Shown: positions 1 to 4,430 of the stretch, one piece after another
How the letters are laid out: the number at the start of each line of letters is the position of its first letter
Position numbering within the stretch: position 1 is the stretch's first letter
Source of the DNA: Pseudomonadota bacterium
GTDB lineage: Bacteria > Desulfobacterota > Desulfarculia > Desulfarculales > JAHJDS01
Length of the DNA stretch: 5,588 bases
Assembly: GCA_018812395.1 (NCBI GenBank)
Contig: JAHJDS010000271.1
Location: 1 to 5,588 of the forward strand
Reading direction: 5' to 3'
The notes under the pieces: model-generated
Told to the model about the DNA's origin: nothing
The model's input: only the letters and a program-made list of their open reading frames with translations
The model's database searches: none
Translations under genes and position numbers: made by a program

Positions 1-50
1 CGCCTTCGGCAACCCTTTTGTTAATTATATCCCCGTCCGCGGCGATCGGC

Positions 51-87
51 AAAAAAAAGCCCCGCCGGGCCGAGGAGGCCGGTCGGG
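51..87 (-). terminator. Rho-independent terminator downstream of the minus-strand RNA 3' end
   Basis: On the plus strand an A8 run (51-58) is followed by GC, then CCCGCCGGGCC (61-71), a five-base loop (72-76) and GGCCGGTCGGG (77-87). The arms pair at 9 of 11 positions. Read on the minus strand this is a GC-rich hairpin followed by T8, the classic intrinsic terminator layout. It begins about 14 bases after the CCA end of the minus-strand RNA fragment, where a tRNA or tmRNA terminator is expected. It could also protect against read-through from phaR. Confidence 0.75.
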
Positions 88-100
88 ACCAGGGCTGACG

Positions 101-128
101 TGGTGGAGACGATGGGACTCGAACCCAC
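101..128 (-). ncRNA. 3' terminal fragment of a tmRNA (ssrA) or tRNA gene; putative attachment-site copy
   Basis: Read on the minus strand, the segment contains T-stem GTGGG (128-124), T-loop TTCGAGT (123-117), T-stem CCCAT (116-112, with one G-U pair), acceptor 3' strand CGTCTCC (111-105), discriminator A (104) and encoded CCA (103-101). An acceptor ending CGTCTCCACCA fits tmRNA genes that begin GGGGACG, such as Bacillus subtilis ssrA as I recall it, better than common tRNAs. The sequence 5' of it (129-325) shows no D arm, anticodon arm, tmRNA tag reading frame or matching GGGGACG 5' end, and phaR begins at 326, so a full gene does not fit. Integrases that target tRNA or tmRNA genes leave exactly such a T-arm plus acceptor duplicate. 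The alternative is a decayed RNA gene. Assignment to ssrA rather than a tRNA is uncertain. Confidence 0.6.
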
Positions 129-130
129 AG

Positions 131-325
131 CACCAACCAAAACCAATTGATATGACAGGATTATTCCGGTGACAACGACAAGATTACTCACCTCTTACTC
201 ACCCCCTCACTTTCGGCACCTCTCACTGAAAGCGAGCAGTCCGCCCAAATTGCAGTTATCGCCAAGCCTACCCTGAAGCTTTTCTATCCGATATATCGCA
301 AATGCATTGAGCCGGTAAGGCGGCA
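131..325. other. Gene-free spacer between the RNA 3' fragment and phaR
   Basis: No credible coding frame or RNA gene is seen here. It contains two copies of TTACTCACC (184-192, 195-203), two further CTCAC copies (206-210, 222-226), and a 10-bp palindrome CGATATATCG (289-298). It is visibly richer in A and T than the coding DNA to its right, consistent with non-coding or mobile-element-end DNA. Confidence 0.55.
184..203. repeat. Direct repeat TTACTCACC x2, 11-bp period (possible recombinase arm sites)
   Basis: TTACTCACC occurs at 184-192 and again at 195-203, an 11-bp (about one helical turn) period. The CTCAC core recurs at 206-210 and 222-226. The repeats lie 55-125 bp from the tRNA-like 3' fragment, on the side where an integrated element's end would lie. 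Arm-type sites of tyrosine recombinases are short direct repeats placed like this, but no integrase gene is in the window, so function is inferred from position only. Confidence 0.35.
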
Positions 326-337
326 TCACTCCGGCTC
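309..337. other. Weak stem-loop across the phaR stop codon
   Basis: GAGCCGG (309-315) and CCGGCTC (331-337) are perfect 7-bp complements with a 15-base loop, spanning the phaR stop (326-328). No T-run follows on the minus strand. On the plus strand GGTTTCTTTTT follows, but there is no plus-strand gene before it to terminate. It may slow RNA decay or terminate phaR weakly. Confidence 0.25.
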
Positions 338-787
338 GGTTTCTTTTTCAGACCGGACCGGATTGAGGAACTCGACCAAGGGGGTCAGCAGGTTGAACTG
401 ATCGCCCGGAGTGGTCTCGGAAATAGTCACGCCTAGGCCCAGCCACTTCTTGAACTGTTCGTCGGCCAGGGAGCGATAGGCCAAGAAACCCTTGATCGCC
501 TCCTGGAGATAATTTTGGAAAAACTCGGCCAGGATACCGTCGCCATAGCGGATGATCAAATGCAACACCGGCGCCGGCAGGCATCCATTTCTGTTCTTGA
601 CCGCTTCGAGCACGATCTGGGTGAGGATGTACTCGGTGACGTCGTCGCCTGTCTTGGCCTCCCTGACCTCGATCTCGAGGCCCGCTTTGATGACCTGGGC
701 GACCTCTTCCAGGGTCACGTAGGCGCTTTGGTGAGTGTCGTAGAGTCGACGGTTGGCGTATCGTTTTAGGAGAATCTTTTCAGGCAT
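326..787 (-). CDS. phaR: PhaR, PHA-responsive transcriptional repressor
   Basis: A 153-residue cytoplasmic DNA-binding protein of the PhaR/PhbR family, which represses phasin and other PHA genes and is released when it binds nascent PHA granules. The N-terminal half (about residues 4-65) is the PHB/PHA accumulation regulator DNA-binding domain, with the hallmark KRYANRRLYDT at 8-18, then YVTLEEVA and a segment ending LTQIVLE. Residues about 75-118 (LHLIIRYGDGILAEFFQNYL and following) match the accumulation-regulatory domain thought to contact polymer. The tail is short and acidic. ATG at 787 is chosen: AGAGGAA (797-791) lies upstream at useful spacing, whereas the adjacent GTG at 790 abuts the Shine-Dalgarno sequence. 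The gene is divergent from the phasin operon across a 299-bp control region, the usual arrangement for a local repressor. It is distinct from the class IV synthase subunit also called PhaR. The family call is secure; the regulated targets are inferred. Confidence 0.95.
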   Translation of the reverse strand: MPEKILLKRYANRRLYDTHQSAYVTLEEVAQVIKAGLEIEVREAKTGDDVTEYILTQIVLEAVKNRNGCLPAPVLHLIIRYGDGILAEFFQNYLQEAIKGFLAYRSLADEQFKKWLGLGVTISETTPGDQFNLLTPLVEFLNPVRSEKETEPE

Positions 788-819
788 CACTTCCTCTGGC
801 TGTCCGGGCGTTTTATGCT

Positions 820-848
820 ATGATGCACAAAAAAAGGGTTGATTGCAA
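820..848 (-). promoter_or_regulatory. Candidate phaR promoter with overlapping PhaR half-site
   Basis: On the minus strand TTGCAA (848-843) and CATCAT (825-820) are separated by 17 bases, each matching the sigma-70 consensus at 4 of 6 positions. This would start transcription near 813, giving a leader of about 26 bases before phaR. TGCACAAA (plus strand 824-831) is identical to the right arm of the large palindrome at 950-968 and overlaps the -10 box, so PhaR autorepression is plausible. It is prediction only. Confidence 0.35.
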
Positions 849-890
849 GACTTTCCCGTGCCCCCGGCCCACATTTCGGACAATTTAGCT

Positions 891-932
891 ATTAATTCAA
901 CCAGATATAACAAGTTTTTTTTGTTGATTAAT
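891..932. repeat. AT-rich imperfect dyad in the divergent control region
   Basis: ATTAATTCAAC (891-901) pairs with GTTGATTAAT (923-932) except for one bulged T. Between the arms, AACAA and TTGTT flank a T8 tract. The DNA is strikingly AT-rich inside a GC-rich genome and sits between the two divergent genes. It could be an UP element, a bent segment for a nucleoid protein, or a second regulator site. Confidence 0.35.
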
Positions 933-949
933 TGTGTGGCGCCGAAAAT

Positions 950-968
950 ATTTGTGCACTGCACAAAT
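950..968. promoter_or_regulatory. Perfect 19-bp palindrome, candidate PhaR operator
   Basis: ATTTGTGCACTGCACAAAT is a perfect inverted repeat with nine-base arms around one central C (959). Its core is TGC-ACT-GCA, which fits the TGC/GCA-type dyads reported for PhaR operators in Paracoccus and Rhodobacter as I recall them. It lies in the phaR/phasin divergent region and ends five bases before a perfect TTGACA box. Position, symmetry and the adjacent phaR gene make it the best operator candidate. The symmetry is directly seen; binding is inferred. Confidence 0.65.
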
Positions 969-973
969 TTTCC

Positions 974-1002
974 TTGACACCGGTCTCCCTCGGTGTTACT
1001 TT
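974..1002 (+). promoter_or_regulatory. Candidate sigma-70 promoter of the phasin-phaEC operon
   Basis: TTGACA (974-979) matches the -35 consensus exactly. A 17-base spacer leads to TACTTT (997-1002), a weak -10 with 3 of 6 matches. The predicted start near 1009 gives a leader of about 78 bases before the phasin ATG. The candidate operator sits just upstream of the -35. A second, weaker possibility is TTGATT (924-929) with AAATAT (947-952), whose start would fall inside the palindrome; that would suit repression better. Confidence 0.45.
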
Positions 1003-1086
1003 TTGGCTACCGAAGGACGGCCCCAAGAGGGCTGACCACAAAACGACAGACTGGTGGCCTTGTGCCACGAACACGGAGGGAGTACA

Positions 1087-1359
1087 ATGGATCAGAAACA
1101 AATGTTGGCCCAAATGATCGAGTTCAACAAGAACGCCTTTGAAAACAGCTTCAGCGCCACGGCCCTGATGCAGGACCAGATGGAAAAGATGACCTCCACC
1201 TTCCTGGACCAGGCCACCTGGCTCCCTGAGGATGGAAAAAAGGTGCTCAAGGAATGGACCGAGACCTTTAAAAAGGGCCGGACAGACTTCAAGAAGGCCG
1301 TCGACGACAGCTTCAAGAAGGTGGACAGCTACTTCGCCGGCAAGACCAAGTCCGAATAG
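1087..1359 (+). CDS. Small phasin, PHA granule surface protein
   Basis: A 90-residue protein, rich in Met, Lys, Phe and Gln, predicted to be almost entirely amphipathic helix. It resembles the short phasins of PHA-accumulating bacteria, which coat granules and control their number and size. Residues 1-40 (MDQKQMLAQMIEFNKNAFEN onward) have the phasin-like pattern of regularly spaced aromatic and aliphatic residues. Residues 41-60 contain a break (ATWLPEDGKK), and 61-85 form a Lys/Asp-rich helix (FKKGRTDFKKAVDDSFKKVD). No signal peptide or membrane segment is seen. The ATG at 1087 is preceded by a strong Shine-Dalgarno GGAGGGAG (1075-1082); the frame stays open upstream to 1054, but without such a site. 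It is the first gene after the control region, 30 bases before the next, and is the expected main PhaR target. Family assignment rests on composition, size and context, since phasins diverge strongly in sequence. Confidence 0.82.
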   Translation: MDQKQMLAQMIEFNKNAFENSFSATALMQDQMEKMTSTFLDQATWLPEDGKKVLKEWTETFKKGRTDFKKAVDDSFKKVDSYFAGKTKSE

Positions 1360-1389
1360 GACCGCCGTCTGGTGGCCCCGGGAGAGGAC

Positions 1390-2943
1390 ATGACCGTCAC
1401 CGACGACGTCGCCGGATCTTGGGCGGCCCTCTCCCGGTGGTTCCTGGACTTGCCCCAAAAAATGGTCGGCGCGGCCGTTGACCAGGCCCGGGCCTCACAG
1501 ACGCTGGGGCTGGGCCTGATGTCCTACGTGGCCGACTTCATGACCCCTTTTTGGATCTCCCTGACGGCCTTTGTGGCCACGGAACGGGAAAAGGTCCATC
1601 AATTCCCGTCGCACCAGACGATCCTTGATTATCTCGAACTGCTCCAGTTCAACCACCAGATCGCCCAGACCGGCCTGCAAAGCAGCCTGGAGGCCCTCGC
1701 CGACCACGGCCGCCGAGTCATGGCCGAGGCCCAGGAGGCCTGGGTTAACACCGTGGCCGGGCAGGGCGGCGAGGGCCTCGACGAGTTCATGGCCCGTCAG
1801 GCCCGGCTGGCGGAGACCCTGGTCTACGCCTATCCCCAGGCCATTCGAGCCATCAGGTCCGAATACGGCTTCCACTTTGACCGGCCCGACTACGAGCAGG
1901 TCGCCGAAACCGACCGGTTCGTCCTGTGGCAGGTCCTGCCCCAGTCCCAAGGCGTGGAAGTCAACCCGGAAGGCAAGCCGGTGGTCATCATCCCGCCTTA
2001 CGTCCTGGGGGCCAACATCCTGGCCTTTTTGCCCGGCGAGAACAAGAGCTATGTCCACGCCTTCGCCAACCAGGGCATTCCGACCTACGTCCGGATAATG
2101 AAGGACATTGCCACGACTCCGGCGGTCCAGACCATGACCGGCGAAGACGAGGTCCTCGACACCCGCGACTTATGCCAACAGGTCCGAGAACGGCACGGCC
2201 GGCAGGTGACCCTCAACGGGTTCTGCCAGGGCGGGTTCGTGGCCGTGCTGGACGTTCTGACCGGAGAGCTGGACGGCCTGGTCGACGCCTTGATCACCTG
2301 CGTCGCCCCCATGGACGGCACCCGCAGCCTATCCCTGGTGGAGTACCTCCAGCACCTGCCGCCCCGGTTTCGAGACCTGGGCTACGCCGTCAAGCGGTTG
2401 CCCAGCGGCAATCAGGTCGTCGACGGCAAGGTCATGAGCTGGGTTTACAAGCTCAAGAGCATGGATCGGGAGGCCCCCCTGTACACCTTCATCCGGGACC
2501 TCCGGATGATTCAAGGGCTCGGCGGGGAAGAGGTCAAGATTTCCAAGACCGCGGCGGCGATCAACCACTGGCTGATCTATGATCGCGGTGACTTGCCCGA
2601 GTCGATCACCAAGCTCAGCTTCGACTCCTACACCGTCCCGGTGACCAGGGACGGTGACCTGCCCGTCAAGCTGTTCGGTCGGCGAATGAACTTCAAGCGG
2701 ATTGCCGACCAGGGGCTCAAGTGGCTGATCTGCGTGGCCGAGGCCGATGACCTGGTGGACCAGGCCTCGGCCCTGGCCCCCCTGGACTTCGTGGACGCCG
2801 AGGTGTCCGTTTTCCCCAAGGGCCACGGCGCCATCGCCACCTCCTGGTCCCTGCCCAGTTCGGAGTGCGCCCTGCACACCCGGTTCGGCGAGGACCAGTA
2901 CCGCGGTCCGGTGCGGTTCCAACTGGACCTCCAGTCGGGATAG
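1390..2943 (+). CDS. PhaC/PhaZ-like alpha/beta hydrolase with Cys lipase box (possible PHA depolymerase or divergent synthase)
   Basis: A 517-residue protein with an alpha-helical N-terminal part (about 1-185) and an alpha/beta-hydrolase domain (about 190-500). The nucleophile elbow is GFCQGG with Cys279, the GxCxGG lipase box typical of PHA synthases. The likely partners are Asp453 (AEADDLVD) and His479 (KGHGA). Spacings Cys-Asp 174 and Asp-His 26 lie near those of class I synthases and of Cys-type intracellular PHB depolymerases. Overall length is closer to class I PhaC than to class III. Residues around 415-445 (SFDSYT through LFGRRMNFKRIA) resemble the segment before the catalytic Asp in PhaC. 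ATG 1390 is chosen because GGAGAGG (1381-1387) precedes it; GTG 1372 would add six residues. It lies between the phasin and the phaE-phaC pair, so it is a PHA enzyme, but polymerisation versus depolymerisation cannot be settled from sequence alone. The stop is one sense codon before the next start, in the same frame. Confidence 0.85.
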   Translation: MTVTDDVAGSWAALSRWFLDLPQKMVGAAVDQARASQTLGLGLMSYVADFMTPFWISLTAFVATEREKVHQFPSHQTILDYLELLQFNHQIAQTGLQSSLEALADHGRRVMAEAQEAWVNTVAGQGGEGLDEFMARQARLAETLVYAYPQAIRAIRSEYGFHFDRPDYEQVAETDRFVLWQVLPQSQGVEVNPEGKPVVIIPPYVLGANILAFLPGENKSYVHAFANQGIPTYVRIMKDIATTPAVQTMTGEDEVLDTRDLCQQVRERHGRQVTLNGFCQGGFVAVLDVLTGELDGLVDALITCVAPMDGTRSLSLVEYLQHLPPRFRDLGYAVKRLPSGNQVVDGKVMSWVYKLKSMDREAPLYTFIRDLRMIQGLGGEEVKISKTAAAINHWLIYDRGDLPESITKLSFDSYTVPVTRDGDLPVKLFGRRMNFKRIADQGLKWLICVAEADDLVDQASALAPLDFVDAEVSVFPKGHGAIATSWSLPSSECALHTRFGEDQYRGPVRFQLDLQSG

Positions 2944-2946
2944 GTC

Positions 2947-3480
2947 TTGAGCCAGGCCTACAAAAACAGCGACCGACTGGAATACTGGGCCTCGCTGTTG
3001 AGCATCATGGCCCGGGCCGCCAGGATGGTCGAGAACATGGCCGAGGTCCTGGAGGATGTCTGGCCCTTCTCGGGGTCGGCGACCGGGTCCAATCTCATGG
3101 ATTGGCCCGACCTGTCCGGCTGGTTTCCCGACCAGGCCTGGGGAGCGCCTTGGTGGGGGACGCTCCCTTGGTGGGGGGCGACGGCTCCGGCCAAGAGATG
3201 TCAGGAACTGGAGGAAAAGTGCGCCGCCCAACAAAAGGAGATCGCCGAACTTCGCCGGGCCTTGGCCGAAAAGGATCCGGATCTGGCCCAGACCCAGCGG
3301 CGTGTTCAGGAGATCCTCGAGACCCAGGGCCGGCAGTTCGAGCAATTGATGGATAGCCTGACGGATTATTTTGCAACTGAACAGGCGCGGTCTGACCAGG
3401 CCGTCCCCGTCGGGTCTGACTCGGAGTCGGACATTCCCCCCCAACCGAACCCCAGTCGAGGCAAGATTGATCATGGCTGA
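2947..3480 (+). CDS. Unrecognised Trp-rich coiled-coil protein coupled to phaE
   Basis: I do not recognise this family. The 177-residue frame begins with TTG at 2947 (GGGATAGG at 2938-2944 lies close upstream) or, less likely, ATG 3007, which would remove 20 residues of the first helix. Parts in order: an amphipathic helix (about 8-38, RLEYWASLLSIMARAARMVE); a Trp-rich low-complexity stretch (51-78) with Trp at 53, 59, 65, 69, 70, 75 and 76 and two PWWG copies; a coiled coil (about 83-146) of Glu/Gln/Lys/Leu heptads with Cys85 and Cys92 seven residues apart; and a Pro/Ser/Asp-rich tail (148-177). No signal peptide or clear membrane segment is seen. It starts in frame with the preceding stop and its last 8 bases overlap phaE. 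The coiled coil followed by PhaE suggests a PhaE-like or phasin-like helper that binds granule or synthase through exposed tryptophans. That role is inferred. Confidence 0.8.
   Translation: MSQAYKNSDRLEYWASLLSIMARAARMVENMAEVLEDVWPFSGSATGSNLMDWPDLSGWFPDQAWGAPWWGTLPWWGATAPAKRCQELEEKCAAQQKEIAELRRALAEKDPDLAQTQRRVQEILETQGRQFEQLMDSLTDYFATEQARSDQAVPVGSDSESDIPPQPNPSRGKIDHG
3148..3177 (+). repeat. Internal direct repeat encoding PWWG twice
   Basis: CCTTGGTGGGGG occurs at 3148-3159 and 3166-3177, an 18-base period that keeps frame and encodes PWWG at residues 68-71 and 74-77 of the Trp-rich protein. GGGAGCG (3141-3147) and CGCTCCC (3161-3167) also form a perfect 7-bp stem with a 13-base loop across the first copy. 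The repeat looks like a small in-frame duplication that added Trp residues. Confidence 0.7.
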
Positions 3481-4402
3481 CAATAACCAGTCCGAAGGCC
3501 AAGGAGGCAATCTCTTTGCCGACGCCTGGGTCAGGAGTGTCACGGATTTCTGGAGCCAGGTGGTCTCCGGGGGGTCGTCCTCACCGCCCGGGGACGACAC
3601 CGGGGCCGGGGCCGAAGGAGAATCAGGCCCCGAATCCGAGGGCCGGTTGCCCCGGGGGGCCTTTGAACGAATGCAGGGCGCGTGGCGGTTGGCCGCCAAG
3701 GCCACCCAAGCGGTCCTGACCTCGCTCCAGGATCCACAGGCCCTGGAGGGCCTGATGGGGGGTTCTCAATTGGCCCCCCAGATCGGGCTCCAGATGGCCC
3801 GCGTCTGGTGGGACGGCTACACCCAACTGTACAACCAGTGGACCGAAAAGATGGCCGGCCTGACCACCCGGACCGAGGCCTACAACTTTGATGACCTGGA
3901 CCAGGAGCACTTCCGGGCCTGGGCCGAGATCTACGAGAAGGAGTTCCAGCAGTATCTTCGCCTGCCCCAGCTGGGCCTGACGCGGACCTACCAGGAGAAG
4001 ATCAACCTGGTCATGGACCGGCAGAACCTCTGCCAGGCCAAGATGGCGGAGTTTTTCTTCCTGCTCTACGTGCCCCTGGAGAAATCGCTGAAGTATATGC
4101 AGCAGAAGCTGGAGGAAGAGTACGACGAGGGCGGCCTACCGGACAACTTCAAGGACTACTACCGCGCCTGGCTCAAGGTCCTCGAGGGCCACTACATGAC
4201 CCTGTTCACCTCGCCCGAGTACGCCACCGCCCTGGCCGAGACGCTGGCCACCATGGGGGACTTCACCGCCATCAGGCAGAGTTTTTTGGAGGACCTGTTG
4301 GGGACCCTGCCGGTGCCCACCCACAAGGAAATGGACGAGCTTTACCAGGAACTCTACCTCCTCAAGAAAGAGGTACGACAACTGAAACGAGCCGCCAAAT
4401 AG
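3473..4402 (+). CDS. phaE: PhaE, class III PHA synthase subunit
   Basis: A 309-residue non-catalytic subunit that forms the active class III polymerase with PhaC. Residues 9-24 (FADAWVRSVTDFWSQV) form an opening helix. About 25-58 is a Gly/Ser/Asp/Glu-rich linker with several prolines, and from about 60 the protein is almost wholly helical, with many Trp, Tyr and Gln residues as in PhaE. The C-terminal hallmark is the Pro-Thr-His-Lys-Glu motif followed by a heptad helix (DELYQELYLLKKEVRQLKR), matching the conserved PhaE C terminus. ATG 3473 is chosen over upstream in-frame starts (frame open from 3371) because the extra 34 residues would be a Pro/Arg-rich shadow of the previous gene, and GAGG (3458-3461) precedes it. 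The start overlaps the previous stop as ATGGCTGA, indicating translational coupling. It is somewhat shorter than Allochromatium PhaE (about 350-360 residues, from memory). Confidence 0.94.
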   Translation: MADNNQSEGQGGNLFADAWVRSVTDFWSQVVSGGSSSPPGDDTGAGAEGESGPESEGRLPRGAFERMQGAWRLAAKATQAVLTSLQDPQALEGLMGGSQLAPQIGLQMARVWWDGYTQLYNQWTEKMAGLTTRTEAYNFDDLDQEHFRAWAEIYEKEFQQYLRLPQLGLTRTYQEKINLVMDRQNLCQAKMAEFFFLLYVPLEKSLKYMQQKLEEEYDEGGLPDNFKDYYRAWLKVLEGHYMTLFTSPEYATALAETLATMGDFTAIRQSFLEDLLGTLPVPTHKEMDELYQELYLLKKEVRQLKRAAK

Positions 4403-4430
4403 ACGTTTTCCGGACGGAAGGACGAAGGCC

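Noticed and set aside
101..470. A full-length tmRNA on the minus strand
   Set aside because: No GGGGACG-type 5' end, tag reading frame or pseudoknot pattern was found upstream of the T arm, and the space is taken by phaR.
515..769. An 84-codon plus-strand frame inside phaR
   Set aside because: It lies antisense within the conserved PhaR domain and its product has no domain or ribosome binding site of note.
937..952. Sigma-54 promoter (TGGC element at 937-940)
   Set aside because: The required GC dinucleotide at the -12 spacing is absent (AT at 950-951).
1053..1067. Small stem GTGGC-cttgt-GCCAC before the phasin Shine-Dalgarno as a riboregulator
   Set aside because: It is only a five-base stem that does not mask the Shine-Dalgarno sequence, so chance is a sufficient explanation.
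928..1458. A 176-codon minus-strand frame opposite the phasin and operon promoter
   Set aside because: It covers the palindrome, promoter and phasin, has no recognisable motif, and is better explained as a shadow of the phasin frame.
3141..3167. Hairpin GGGAGCG/CGCTCCC as an intra-operon terminator
   Set aside because: It lies inside a coding frame and is followed by a G-rich tract rather than a T-run.
2329..3705. A 458-codon open frame on the minus strand opposite the hydrolase, Trp-rich protein and phaE
   Set aside because: It spans three well-supported plus-strand genes, its product is Gly/Pro/Arg/His-rich low complexity without a recognisable domain, and such frames are common opposite GC-rich genes.
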